Assembly (NCBI GenBank): GCA_964538625.1
Contig: CAZIGH010000002.1
Coordinates: forward strand, 123,041 to 187,040
Direction: 5' to 3'
Source: JAEUHM01 sp964538625
GTDB taxonomy: Bacteria; Verrucomicrobiota; Verrucomicrobiia; Verrucomicrobiales; Verrucomicrobiaceae
DNA: 64,000 bases
The first letter of the stretch is position 1; every line of letters starts with the position of its first letter. The position numbers and the translations under genes are program-made. Under the pieces are notes generated by a model, which saw only the letters and a program-made list of their open reading frames with translations, did no database searches and had not been told where the DNA came from. This document shows, one piece after another, positions 11,101 through 20,600 of this stretch.

Positions 11101-14100
11101 GCCTACATGGAGCACTTGGGTGCTGCCGGTGTGGTGGCTTACAGCAGCGGAGAAGTGGGAGATGGTCGGCTTGCCGTTTGGGACCGCGCTACCGGCGTCA
11201 GCAATCTGGCCGGGGATCTGGACAGCTTTGGTGTGCCTGCCAACGCGACCGTTCACAACGGCACGTGCTACAATGGCTTCTTCTGGTTCATCATCGAGGA
11301 GACGGATGACCTCTGGCGCGTCAAGATAGAGGGCAGCTCCGGAGCCTACTTCATCACCTCCGCGACGAGGATTTCCGACATCTGGAACAACGCCAGAGGG
11401 CACGACTTCGGGGACATCGTAGCCAGACCGGACGGCACGGTACTGGCCATTGCCGTCCGCATGGCAACTTGGCAGAAAGACTACTTCGCGTTCAATCTCA
11501 ATGATGCGTCGCCTAAAGCCACCCTGCTGAGTAATCCTAGCGTGATGCACAACGGCATTGCCTTGCGTCTGGATGGCAGACTTTACGGTGGGCTGGGTAC
11601 GCTGGCCGAGAACAAAGACTGGTTTGAACTCAATCCTCAGACCGGTCAGTCCACGAGATTCATCGCCACTGGTGCCGTGGTGGACATGACGGACCTGGGG
11701 ATAGCGGTGGGCACACCTGCTCCGGTACTGAGCCGTACGGACTACGGTGACTATCCTGGCTACCCCGCTGCGGGGCAGGTGGCAGACAGCGCCATTCAAA
11801 TGGGCACCATCCCCACAGACGGAGACCCCACATCGCCCCCCGCAGGCGCGGCAAATGGCGACGACTTGAGCAATGTGGACGACGAAGATTTGGAGATGCC
11901 GGACTTCATCGTTGGAGTGACCACCGCCATTGAAGTTCCTGTGGTGCTCACCGGCGGCATCACGGATGCGCGCATTGGTGCTTGGGTGGACTGGAACGGT
12001 GATGGCGACGTGGCAGACCTGGGAGAGACGTTGCCTGCGGTAGCGGTGGCGGCCACGGGTACCGCCTATGTCAACTTGACCCCGCCTCAGGGGACGAGCG
12101 CCGGCACCAAGTATCTGCGTCTTCGCATCACTGCGGGCACCACGGCACCGGCATTCTCTGGCGTGGCGAACGTAAAGGGTGAGGTGGAGGACTATGCCAT
12201 CACGGTGCTGGAGGCCATTGACCACGGTGACTTTTCGCCATTTCCCTCCGCGAGAAGTGTGATCCACAACAGTCTGAGGATCGGGGCCCTGACCGATGCG
12301 GAAGCCATACCCGTATTGAACATAACCGCCACAGGAGATGATGTCACGGGGGCTGATGATGAGGACGGTGTGGCGGTGTCGGCTGTCATGGCACACTCTG
12401 GTCCCGGCGTGATCACCGCCAACGTGACGAATCAAACCGGTACGACGGCTTACCTGAATGTGTGGGTGGACTTCAACGGGAACGGTTCGCTGACGGACTC
12501 GGGAGAGCACGTGGGCGTGAACATCGCCATCACCAGCGGCACGGTCGCGGTCAACCGTACGATCAACTTTACGGTGCCGGCTGACGCCGCCTTGGGCGTG
12601 GTGGGTGTGCGCGTGCGCCTTACCAATGAAAGTAGTCCGGGGCCTGACGGCTTGGATGGTTTTGGTGAGGTGGAGGACAATGTGACCAACCTGCAAACGC
12701 TGTTGGATTTTGGTGACCACCTGCCATTTGCTGCCGCAGCGCAGCAGGCCAGCAGAGACGCCTATCTGGGCGCAGTGGCGGCAGACGCGGAACGTGCCAA
12801 TCCCACCACAGGCCTCGCCAATGCAGACGACCTGGCGGACACGGATGACGAAGATCTCTCGCTGCCGACGCTCATGGTAGGGCAGCCGGTTGCCATTCAA
12901 GTGCCGGTGGTCTTGAATACCTCAGCGCTGGGCGGTGGCACCGCTACGCTGCGCATCTTTGCAGACTGGAATGGCGACGGGGATGCGAATGACGCAGGAG
13001 AGACGCAGCCGGCGAGGGCGGTGAGCGCAAGCGGACTGCAATCCTTCACGCTGACTCCACCGGTGGGCACGTCGCCTGGTCTCAAATACATCCGGTTCCG
13101 CTTGAGTGAGGGGGCATCCGTGCCCGCCTTCAGTGGTGTCTCCATGGCAAAGGGTGAGGTGGAAGATGTCACCGTACTCGTGGTGAATCCTCTGACCATA
13201 GGCAACCTGGTTTTTGATGACCGGAACTACAATGGAGTGGCGGACGCATTTGAAGGTATCAATGGCATCACGGTGAGACTCTACCGCGAAGGTCAGATAC
13301 CGGGAGTGGATGCACCTGTGGCGGAACAGATCACTTCCGGTGGAGGATTATACCGGTTCCAGGCGTTGTTTGCCGGCCGCTACTTCGTGCATATTCCCGC
13401 CTCCCAGTTCTCAGGTGCAGGGTTGCTCCGTGGTTACTTCAGCGTCTTAGGTACCGTGGAGAGTGACGATCACCTGGGCGAGGACGGTATAGATAGCGCC
13501 ATTCCCCAGACCACAGGCATCTCCTCTGCAGTCATCAACTTGCAAAACGGCACCCAGCCGACCGCTGCCACGGGAGAGACTGGCATGAACGCTTCCGATG
13601 ATGATCTTCTGGATTCAGATGGAAACCTGACCATCGACTTCGGCTTCTCCAGGCGAGTGGGTATAGGCAACCTCGTCTTCCGTGATGCAGATGGCAACGG
13701 AGTGGCGTCCACTGGTGAAGGGGTCAACGGGGTCGCAGTGGATGTGTATGATGTCATGCAGACGCCGGGTGTGGATGCTCCTGTGGCGTCCACCGTGACG
13801 GCGAATGGTGGATTCTACATCGTCAATGGCATTATCCCCGGTGCCTACCGAGTGCACATTCCTGCCCGCATGTTCCGGTCCGGGGGGCCGCTGTTCGGCC
13901 TGGTCAGCATCGCGGAAGGGAACGAAGGTGATGACGATGTGGGTGAGAATGGATTGAATCACACCATACCCGAAGTGGATGGCGTGTTGTCGAACGTCGT
14001 ATTCATAGACCCGGGAGCAGCTCCCACTGCGGCTAGCGGAGAGACAGGGCTGGGGTCTGCGGAGGATGATGACGTGGATGCAGCGATAGACCTCACGATC

Positions 14101-17100
14101 GACTTCGGTTTCCAGGTGCCCATGGGCATAGGAAACCTGGTATTCATCGACGGCAACGGAAACGGTGTTTACAACGCTGGTGAGGGAGTGGGTGGAGTGG
14201 AGGTGGAGCTCTACCATGCTGGCGATGAGCCGGGCTATGTGCTGCCCTACTCCACTGTGACCACAGCGGCCAATGGACGTTATCGTTTTGACCGGGTGCC
14301 ATCTGGCCGCTGGTTTGTCCACATCCCTGCGGAAAACTTCCAGTTTGGTGGTCCGCTTCAGGGATATGTTTCCATCTCAGGTGTGGAGTCCGAGTTGACT
14401 TCGGACGACTCGGTGGGTGAGAACGGATACGATTCCCCGAGTCCGGACTTCACTGGCATCTCGTCCGGAAACATCGTGCTGAGTCCCGGCGGGCAGCCAC
14501 TCGACTCGGCTCCCGGTGCCGTGACTGGCGAGAACGGTTTCAATGCCACCGAAGACACGCCCAATGATTCGCAGTTCGACCTCACCATCGACTTTGGATT
14601 TCGTTTGCCTGACCCGAATGCCGTGGGCGTGGGCAATCTCGTCTTTGATGATGCAAACGGAAATGGCGTCTTCGACGAAGGCGAGGGCGTTGACAACGTG
14701 AGCATTCAGGTCTTCAAGGTGGATGGGTCCGGCAATCTGCTCTCGAACAATCCGATCAAGGCAGTGACCACGAGCGCCGGTGTCTATTACATTGGTGATC
14801 TGGCAGCCGGGTTCTACCGTGTGCACTTGCCTGCGTCCAACTTCTATTCCGGACGTGCTCTGGCTGGTCGTTACTCGCTGCCTGGTCAGGGAGGGGACAA
14901 TGGTCGTGATGATGATGTGGATGAAAATGGTGAGGACGTGCTCTACCCTTGGCTCACGGGGGTGTGGTCCGGTGCCATCGAACTCTCCCCCGGGACCGAA
15001 CCAACCGACGAAGGACAGGAGACTGGCAAGGCCAGCTACATGGACTCCACTGTGGATGCGAATGTGGACCTGACGGTGGACTTCGGCTTCTACCGACCGG
15101 TGGGCGTAGGCAACATGGTGTTTATCGACAGCAATCGAAACGGTCGCGCAGATGCAGGAGAGGGCGTGGGCGGAGTGCCGGTAAGGCTTTTTGCTGCGGG
15201 GATGAACCCACAGCTGGATGCTCCGCTGGCTACCACCACTACCAGTTCGTCCGACTCCACGAGAGGCAGTTTCCTTTTCACCTCGCTGCGCCCTGGCTAC
15301 TACTTCCTGCACATTCCCGCGTCCGCATTTCAGCTGCTGGCTCCGCTGGCCGGGCGGATTGTGCTGCCGGTGTCCGTGGCTGATGGAGATGACAACGTGG
15401 GCCAGAACGGTCTGGCGGAGGGGGATCCGCGCCTCTTCGGAGTGAAGACCGGTGTCTTTGCCCTTCTGCCCGGTCAAGCTCCGGCGGGGACGGCGGAGGC
15501 GGGACTATTCGGCACCTACGATGACAACGCCAACGGTCTGGTGGACAACAACGTGGACCTCACCCAGGACTTCGGTTTCGCATCTGGCATTGGAATTGGG
15601 AATCTGGTGTTCCTTGATGTCAATGGCGATGGCATCTTTGACCCGAGCTTCGAGTCTGGCCTGGCCGGGGTGCCGGTGGAACTCTACAGTGTTCCGCTAC
15701 CCGGCAGTCCCACGCTGGTGAGCACCACCACCACAAACTACGATGGGCTCTACTCCTTCTTCGTGAATACGGGGACATACTTCGTGAAGATCCCGGCCCG
15801 CGCCTTCCAGTCAGGTGGTGCGCTGCACACTGGCCGGTCTTCTCCGGATGCGGGACAGCCAACCGGTGTGCGGGATGACGATCAGGCTGAGGATGGCGTG
15901 GATGATAACTCGCCAGAGGTCAATGGCATCAGCAGCGCGTCCCTGTTGTACGTGGCCGGGCTTCAGCCTACTGCGACGAGCGGAGAGAAAGGCTACGGCA
16001 GCCAGGCGGACGATGGTGCAGATGCAGACTCCAATCTGACGATCGACTTCGGCATCGTCTTTGGTTCTAGCCAGCGTTTCGCCGGCGAACGGTCCACGAC
16101 CATGGCTCAGCTGAGTAAAGCCAAGCGTACCAAAGTTCCTTCTGAAACCGGAGCCAACCTGGGGACAGACTTGCTGAGTTATGCACTAGGACTTGAATGG
16201 AGCGAGGGACTGGTGCCCACTCCGCCGTTCCAGCTCGTGAAGAACGTATCCGGTGGCGTGGACGCCGTTGTCCTTCGCCCCGTAGTCCTTCCGCCAGATG
16301 TGCGCTACCGCCTGGAGGGCGCGGCATTTGGCAGCACCTCCTGGAGTGCGCTTGTGACCAGTCCTACAGTGACTTACCCCGGTGACGGGCGGCAGCATGC
16401 CGTGTATGAGCGCATCGACGCACAGAGCCTGTTTCAAGCTTCTGAGCAAGGCCAGGTGCGCCTTGTGGTTGAGCTAGACGCGGATCTGAATGGCATCCCT
16501 GAAGAGACAGCCAGTACCGCGTCGTGGGGCTTTGCCAAGCGCCGGTTCCCAGTGGGGCAGTCCACCTTCGGCATGCCGCTGCTGGCCGCTCCTGTTTACT
16601 CGGGAACGGTGAAAACATCTCAAAATGACGTGCTATCCGTGAAGGGCGTGGCCCAGGCTGGCATCCAATCTGTCCTGGAACCGGGCAGGGAGTACTACAT
16701 CCAGATCACGGATGGCGTGATGCAAGGGCATCGCCTAGAGGTGAATGAGGCAGCCAGTTCGGCCTCCGATATTGTGCTGTTGGGAGACCACCCACGGAGC
16801 ACCCTCCAACGAGCAGCGGACATTCCGGCCGGCAGCCGGGTGGCCTTGCGCCCTCATTGGATGCTGGAAGACCTCGCCCCGGCGTCGCGATTCCGTACCG
16901 GCCAGGTGGCGGCGGTGGCGGACAATATTCACTTTTTCAGAGACGGTATCTACGAGACTTGGTGGGCTGGGCGCAGCGCATCCGGCGCGGAATGGTTCGC
17001 GCCTTCCGGCGCTGCTCAGGAAGGTGCATCACGAGTGATCGGGTATGGAGAAGGCTTCATGATTCATCCGCGAAGCGCTGAAATAAGCCTCACCCTGGTG

Positions 17101-17442
17101 GGCGAAGTATCTTCTTCCGACATGGCGGTGAGACTTCAGCCTGGCAGTCGGATGCTGGGCGGACTCTCTGTCGCGGCGGTGAGCATGGGTGAGCTGAAGA
17201 TGAATGCCGCCAACGGTTTCGTGGGCGGGGACGCTTCGACGGGAGACCGTCTGCGGTTCTGGCTGGCGGATCAGCCGGGCGGACCTGCGGCCTACGTGCC
17301 CTACTATCTCGACGTGTCCGGCCACTGGCTTGCAGAAGACGCCCCCTCTCAGCCAGACCCAGAATCCATGAAGCTGTTCCAGCCCTGGCGTTCGGCCATC
17401 CTGATTCAATCCGGAAATGCCGGATTCCGGGTGAAACCGTGA
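5176..17442 (+). CDS. Giant GEVED / vWA / SdrD B-like secreted protein, 4088 aa (gene 2 of 3)
   Basis: The ATG is followed by a signal peptide whose hydrophobic core ends in SGSVRGA (cleavage near residue 32). Approximate domain order: GEVED 34-192; vWA 193-440; GEVED at 445, 609 and 772; a carbohydrate-binding-like region 934-1140; one SdrD B-like repeat 1142-1270; GEVED at 1282, 1445, 1612 and 1775; a possible propeller 1938-2176; GEVED at 2189, 2349 and 2511; six SdrD B-like repeats starting at 2673, 2828, 2983, 3150, 3309 and 3473; then the shared C-terminal module. The vWA metal site reads DQGSS instead of DxSxS, so it may not bind metal. The calcium motif before the C-terminal module is also degenerate here (NLGTDLLSYALGL). 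No ribosome-binding site precedes the start. The protein is probably exported and surface-associated; its ligand is unknown. Confidence 0.9.
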   Translation: MPPAFSVVNPWHTVLLRGAWLILLASGSVRGATDYGDYSAFGSAGAEVVDGLRIGALTDTEESPFTNSAATGDDLSGVDDEDGVTLPVSVVPGASSSLTVNVTNTTGATALLNVWIDFNGNGLLTDTGERVASNVVISNGTVSAARTVNFTVPVTAYQGQVGVRVRLSSAGTSSSTGVVANGEVEDHLLLISMRKVDVVILMDQGSSIGTTDFAQMKSSVDGIIDRVLADNPQNRIAVVHYAGKSTTPPTPQLWIESDFSSDAAVAKNFQWRATSTEDPGTLHNGDEAHGAVGSLGRALDLVADTSIISPVKTLTRSPDRPLIIFLATDAKRGAGTSWLVNPASSTVGTAAAFQNYNQFKSARAAQFVCWMVGGNAQDLAAAAAIASTGGSYAGSVEANPADPQGNAASPRRLTATSGFSLTPSEMDAVAFQIYQAADNVIPVTDYSDYAGLPIAGSIASQLLRLGSAVDPEFGATLSASATGDDLSGIDDEDAVTVPASVTPGSSTYVTVNVTNLSGAMSYLNVWVDFNGNGSLDDAGERQVSNLVVANNTNAATRTVSFTIPLSATPGNKAVRARLTSVPNPGPYGVTGVGEVEDRLIAVVANGVDYGDYTPFPSASSYVVPSLKLGATTDTELAASTDATASGDDVAGIDDEDAVTLSGPLFPGVATSLVVSATNTSSSPAYLNAWVDFNRNGSLADSGEQVATNVLVATGTGNGSFTLPFTTPLAAVAGPSAIRVRLTTVASPGPDGLDGTGEVEDHAVTILQPAGSDFGDALVFPAASQTVSTDIRIGTTPTDAESSTPTSGVASGDDTTGVDDEDLIMPSVGAGGSVVLSVPVHLNAAALTGNTARLGVFVDWNGDGDVSDANETLPAVTVSASGVSTFILSPPESVAPGAKFLRLRLVEGSTAPAHGGTSVFRGEVEDYVIQVTPRNMLSNGSFETVQTGVTFGSTFEGSPASVFGGPAAVEAPATWKPSPAADGTLHMLLLNDASKARDGTKAVYLDDNDFLMVGLQSGQSHYGLNTAMVAGQQYDVSFWVAPYTANLDASGNLVAGSTGNQRSAKAGGVILDQAEANLIHAAGIEVPASGSWGALRWQRVTFRFTYAAEHRWLAIGGGVPRTGDSLSPGGMLIDDVWVTPATGACGIGNLVWNDLNDTGYKATSELGADGVTLSLNFDANGDGDFLDAGEADVLRTTTGLGRFGFYSFGNLPPGRYQVTIPAPPPWLSLVASVANMVDDDVDNDNNATQRGGAGGPIESVAIMLSPGENDNTKDIALRGATRDYGDLSTLPWAASQVSARLFMGTYVDAELSNQGNSTATGDDDELVDDEDGVTLPSTLPRGAPVTISVRVTNQTSYTAYLNAWIDYNQNGLLTDSGEQIITNSTVASGSSASLRSFTFTVPASAALGNTGLRVRLTSASSPGTSGLDDTGEVEDYLVNISSEVLADYGDHSGFPSASQIPSADIRIGSTPTDGEAVNPTSGIADADDLTGVDDEDLSVPIVTAGQTSTLVVPVQINSSAISGGVGRLRVFVDWNGDGDVLDTNETLTTQSVTASGSYNFALSPPASTAPGTKFLRVRLTEGTSSPAVSGFSWAKGEVEDYAFTLLPPATLDYGDYSAFPIAGSTMVNTLRIGATTDVELSPTTNSLATGDDLTGSDDEDGLVVPAGVAKLGSGFVTVIVTNTSGASAYLNVWVDFDNDGDLSDAGEQVAVNLVIPTGTSAAERTVNFTVPASAVVGAVGVRARLTSVSSPGFDGEDGNGEVEDALINIQPAIVNDFGDNPAFPQATQLASSDVRMGTNPTDAEASNPTVGVASLDDTSGVDDEDVVLPNFFAGSETWFEVPVTLNKAGLSGGVATIRAFADWNADGDASDAGEMSAAVTVGTEGTSVVALSLSPPLGTGFGTRSVRLRIAEGTEAPQFGGDSAAKGEVEDHVVTMFQDGFVYGVSRGKLYEVKTSDGSSLFAANLIFGNSWGNGSAYMEHLGAAGVVAYSSGEVGDGRLAVWDRATGVSNLAGDLDSFGVPANATVHNGTCYNGFFWFIIEETDDLWRVKIEGSSGAYFITSATRISDIWNNARGHDFGDIVARPDGTVLAIAVRMATWQKDYFAFNLNDASPKATLLSNPSVMHNGIALRLDGRLYGGLGTLAENKDWFELNPQTGQSTRFIATGAVVDMTDLGIAVGTPAPVLSRTDYGDYPGYPAAGQVADSAIQMGTIPTDGDPTSPPAGAANGDDLSNVDDEDLEMPDFIVGVTTAIEVPVVLTGGITDARIGAWVDWNGDGDVADLGETLPAVAVAATGTAYVNLTPPQGTSAGTKYLRLRITAGTTAPAFSGVANVKGEVEDYAITVLEAIDHGDFSPFPSARSVIHNSLRIGALTDAEAIPVLNITATGDDVTGADDEDGVAVSAVMAHSGPGVITANVTNQTGTTAYLNVWVDFNGNGSLTDSGEHVGVNIAITSGTVAVNRTINFTVPADAALGVVGVRVRLTNESSPGPDGLDGFGEVEDNVTNLQTLLDFGDHLPFAAAAQQASRDAYLGAVAADAERANPTTGLANADDLADTDDEDLSLPTLMVGQPVAIQVPVVLNTSALGGGTATLRIFADWNGDGDANDAGETQPARAVSASGLQSFTLTPPVGTSPGLKYIRFRLSEGASVPAFSGVSMAKGEVEDVTVLVVNPLTIGNLVFDDRNYNGVADAFEGINGITVRLYREGQIPGVDAPVAEQITSGGGLYRFQALFAGRYFVHIPASQFSGAGLLRGYFSVLGTVESDDHLGEDGIDSAIPQTTGISSAVINLQNGTQPTAATGETGMNASDDDLLDSDGNLTIDFGFSRRVGIGNLVFRDADGNGVASTGEGVNGVAVDVYDVMQTPGVDAPVASTVTANGGFYIVNGIIPGAYRVHIPARMFRSGGPLFGLVSIAEGNEGDDDVGENGLNHTIPEVDGVLSNVVFIDPGAAPTAASGETGLGSAEDDDVDAAIDLTIDFGFQVPMGIGNLVFIDGNGNGVYNAGEGVGGVEVELYHAGDEPGYVLPYSTVTTAANGRYRFDRVPSGRWFVHIPAENFQFGGPLQGYVSISGVESELTSDDSVGENGYDSPSPDFTGISSGNIVLSPGGQPLDSAPGAVTGENGFNATEDTPNDSQFDLTIDFGFRLPDPNAVGVGNLVFDDANGNGVFDEGEGVDNVSIQVFKVDGSGNLLSNNPIKAVTTSAGVYYIGDLAAGFYRVHLPASNFYSGRALAGRYSLPGQGGDNGRDDDVDENGEDVLYPWLTGVWSGAIELSPGTEPTDEGQETGKASYMDSTVDANVDLTVDFGFYRPVGVGNMVFIDSNRNGRADAGEGVGGVPVRLFAAGMNPQLDAPLATTTTSSSDSTRGSFLFTSLRPGYYFLHIPASAFQLLAPLAGRIVLPVSVADGDDNVGQNGLAEGDPRLFGVKTGVFALLPGQAPAGTAEAGLFGTYDDNANGLVDNNVDLTQDFGFASGIGIGNLVFLDVNGDGIFDPSFESGLAGVPVELYSVPLPGSPTLVSTTTTNYDGLYSFFVNTGTYFVKIPARAFQSGGALHTGRSSPDAGQPTGVRDDDQAEDGVDDNSPEVNGISSASLLYVAGLQPTATSGEKGYGSQADDGADADSNLTIDFGIVFGSSQRFAGERSTTMAQLSKAKRTKVPSETGANLGTDLLSYALGLEWSEGLVPTPPFQLVKNVSGGVDAVVLRPVVLPPDVRYRLEGAAFGSTSWSALVTSPTVTYPGDGRQHAVYERIDAQSLFQASEQGQVRLVVELDADLNGIPEETASTASWGFAKRRFPVGQSTFGMPLLAAPVYSGTVKTSQNDVLSVKGVAQAGIQSVLEPGREYYIQITDGVMQGHRLEVNEAASSASDIVLLGDHPRSTLQRAADIPAGSRVALRPHWMLEDLAPASRFRTGQVAAVADNIHFFRDGIYETWWAGRSASGAEWFAPSGAAQEGASRVIGYGEGFMIHPRSAEISLTLVGEVSSSDMAVRLQPGSRMLGGLSVAAVSMGELKMNAANGFVGGDASTGDRLRFWLADQPGGPAAYVPYYLDVSGHWLAEDAPSQPDPESMKLFQPWRSAILIQSGNAGFRVKP
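13192..16070 (+). repeat. Six SdrD B-like repeats at the 3' end of gene 2
   Basis: Units start near 13192, 13657, 14122, 14623, 15100 and 15593. Each one matches the unit at the same ordinal position in gene 3 better than its own neighbours. Unit 2 carries VDVYDVM and unit 3 carries VELYHAGDEPGY, matching VEVYDVM and VELYSGGAVPGY in gene 3. Confidence 0.75.
16070..17442 (+). other. Shared C-terminal module, copy 2 (within gene 2)
   Basis: It carries the same ordered landmarks as the other two copies: GGVDAVVLRPV, LDADLNGIPE, YYIQITDGVMQGHRLEVNEA, GEGFMIHPRS and a terminal PWRSAILIQ. The preceding Asp-rich calcium motif has lost its aspartates in this copy. Confidence 0.6.
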
Positions 17443-17521
17443 TCGTACGGTTCTCATGCCGCTGCTTCGGGTAGGCGGGGTCTAACGAGTGTTTCTGTGG
17501 GTGGGCCGAAAGACCAGGGAC

Positions 17522-17534
17522 CTGGCACACCTGA
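17522..17534. other. Intergenic gap between genes 2 and 3 with a short palindrome
   Basis: The 213-bp gap 17443-17655 separates the giant genes. It holds a small CCAGG/CCTGG palindrome near 17515-17526 and an AT-rich stretch at 17563-17605. I see no convincing T-run terminator and no gene. Confidence 0.25.
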
Positions 17535-17580
17535 CCAGAGAGGCGAACGACCCGGGGAGCCGCTTTAATTCACAATGCTT

Positions 17581-17592
17581 AATATAAAAACC
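17581..17592 (+). promoter_or_regulatory. AT-rich promoter-like element upstream of gene 3
   Basis: AATATAAAAACC shares its first ten bases with the element upstream of gene 2 and sits in a similar AT-rich island. It lies 63 bp before the preferred ATG. A -10-like TATAAA is at 17583-17588; no clear -35 box was found. Confidence 0.35.
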
Positions 17593-17655
17593 ATAATATT
17601 CATGTTGAGTGTTAATGCAAAATGAGTGAACGTTTCCGGATTCGCCCCCACGGAA

Positions 17656-20600
17656 ATGATGCCTCACAACCGTTCGAACCAGCCCTCCGGTACGCCTCTT
17701 GTCGCTCGCAGAAGCTTCAGCGCTTCGCTACACTTCCTTGTTGCTCCGGCGGTTTGCCTTCTCCTCCTTGGTCTGTCGGCAGCGTTTGGGCAGAGCCTCA
17801 CGGCGCGGATGGATCGCATTCCCACCTTCGCCGGAGACAATACCGGTGGCACTGCGGGTGAGTTTTTTGTGCGCAATCCTTCAAACAATGCGGTGATTGG
17901 ATGGGGCGTTTGTGCGGAGCCTTACGCTGGGGCACCGGCGGCGGGCGGCACGTTCAACTACACCACCATGCCGGCGGCGAACATGTTTGAGCGTCCCTCG
18001 GTGGGGGTGACTGGCATGGGTGCGGTGAACTGGCTGCTGGACAACTACTTTGAGTCCAACGTGGTGACCCTGGACAGCATTGTTCCACTCAATCAAAACA
18101 ATCACTGGGCCTTCGTGGAGGCGCTTCATGAGGTGCTGAAAGACTGGGGCGTAGGTGGTACCACCATGGCACAGCGCTACGCTGGACTGGATGCGGATAC
18201 TTACTCCACGCTGGACCCGACCCGCCCCTGGTATAACACTTCAAAGGCTATCATCGCCGCGCTCAAGGCGGCCGCTCCGGCTGCGTCTTACGTGTCCACC
18301 AAGTATTCGCTATCCTTTTATGCCAATACGGATGCGGCTCATACCCAGGACATCATGCTGGTCACACCCATTGGCGGTGCGACGCTGGACTTCGGCGATT
18401 ATGCGTCGTTCCCCGTGGGTTCCAGCACCCGTGTCGCCAGCCTGCGCATCGGGGCGGAGGTGGATGCGGAGATAGGGTTGAACGCCAACGCGGCTGCCAC
18501 GGGTGACGATGGTGAAGGGCTGGATGACGAGGACGGTATTACCCTACCGGCTTCCATTGACCGCGGACAGACTTACACCATGACAGTGAACGTCACGAAC
18601 ACTTCCGGTGCCACGGCGTACCTCAACGCCTGGATAGACTACAACCGGAACGGTTCGCTTACCGACTCAGGGGAGCAAATCGCCACCAACACCACCGTGG
18701 CCAACGGGACGAGTAACTCGAATCGATCCATCACTTTCACAGTCCCTACCGGAGCAAGTCTCGGCGCTTCGGCAGTTAGGGTGAGACTGACCAGTGTGGC
18801 GTCACCGGGTCCAGATGGCCGGGACGGGAATGGAGAAGTGGAGGATCAAGCCGTGACCATCAGCCCAGTTCCCACCTCGGACTTCGGCGATTTCAGCTTG
18901 TTCGGCAGCGCCTCGAGTACGCTGCTGAGCACCTTGAAAATCGGCGCTACCACGGACATGGAATCCGTACCTGCCACCAACCTCACCGCCTCGGGAGACG
19001 ATAGCGTGGGGACTGATGACGAGGACGGCGTAACGCTGCCCGCGTCCGTCCTAGCCGGCACCGCCAGCAGCATGACGGTGAACGTCACCAACAACCGTGG
19101 TGCCACTTCCTTCCTCAGCGTGTGGATTGACTTCAACAACAACGGCATTCTCACGGACCCCGGAGAACAGGTGGCTTCCAGTGTCTCCATAGCCAACGGG
19201 ACCACCAACTCCAACCGCACCGTCAACTTCACCGTGCCTGCCTCTGCGTCCGGGAACGTTGGCGTGAGAGTTCGCCTGACCTCGACGAGTTCTGCCGCTC
19301 CCACCGGTGCGGTGGGAAGTGGAGAGGTGGAGGACCATCTATTAAACATCACACCAGCAGGTCTATTGTCAGTGGGGAACCGGGTGTGGATCGACACAGA
19401 CGGGGACGGACTCTTTGAGTTTGCCAATGGTGAGCTACCCGTGGATGGAGTGCGCGTGAACCTCCACAGTGACAACGGAAACGGAGTGCTGGGGGCAGGA
19501 GACGTGCTGGTGGCTACCAGGCACACTAGCAACGGCGGCTTCTATCGATTTGATGGACTCACCCCTGGCGAATACATCGTGGAGATTGATGCCTCCAACT
19601 TTGCAACGGGAGGGCTTCTGGAGGGCTTCGTGACCACCACAGGAACGAGTGATCCTGACAACAACATCGACAACGATGACAACGGGATTGCCATGGGAAC
19701 AGGCTCGGTAGCATCCTCAGCCGTGACATTGACTGCGGGTGCAGAGCCTGTGAACGATGGCGACAGTGATGCAAATACCAACCTGAGCGTGGACTTTGGC
19801 TTCCGTGCTGCGAATACGCTGGTCTGGGATGCCCAGACATCGAATCATCTTAGGGACACCGTCACTCGCCACACGGGAGATTCTGGAATCTATCTGGCGG
19901 ACCTGTTTCCTTCCAACCATGGAGGACTCAACCGGCCCTATGACATCCTGACTGGGCCGGGTGGAGATTTGTTTGTCACCTCATCCTTTGACCACAAGGT
20001 GGTCCGCTACAAAGGCAGAACCGGTGCACTCGTGGGTACGGCCATACCCGTGGGCAACGGGCTCAATGGGCCAAGCGGCATAACCATGGGTCCAGATGGG
20101 CACTGGTATGTGACCAGCCGGAACAGCAATCAGATCAAGCGTTACAACGGCAGCACAGGTGCCTTCATGGACAACTTTGTAGCGTCCGGTCTCAATCAGC
20201 CCTTCCAAGGGCTGCTCTGGTCTGCTGACAACAAGCTCTATGTGGGCAACTACGGCAGCGGCCAGATCCAGCGTTATACGACCTTTGGCACCCTGCTTGA
20301 CTCGGTGAGCCTGCCGGCGGGTGTGCTCACCGTTCGGGGCTTCGTCTTCGGACCGGATGCAAACCTTTACGTCGTGGCTCACAACCAAAACGTCTATCGC
20401 GTAACCACAGGTGGCACCATGAGCGTGTCCATTTTTGGCTCCAGCACGGGGGCATTTGGCGGCATCAGCTTTGGGCCAGATGGTCATCTTTATGTGACAG
20501 ACCTCATGAATAATGTGATCCGCAAGTTTCATGGATCTACCGGGGTGGACCTCGGCATCTGGAGCAGCGGTGGTGCGCTGGGGGAACCCAAGGAGGTCAT

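Noticed and set aside
11083..12900. 605-codon open frame on the - strand inside gene 2
   Set aside because: It is antisense to a well-supported GEVED region, has unnatural composition and no recognisable motif.
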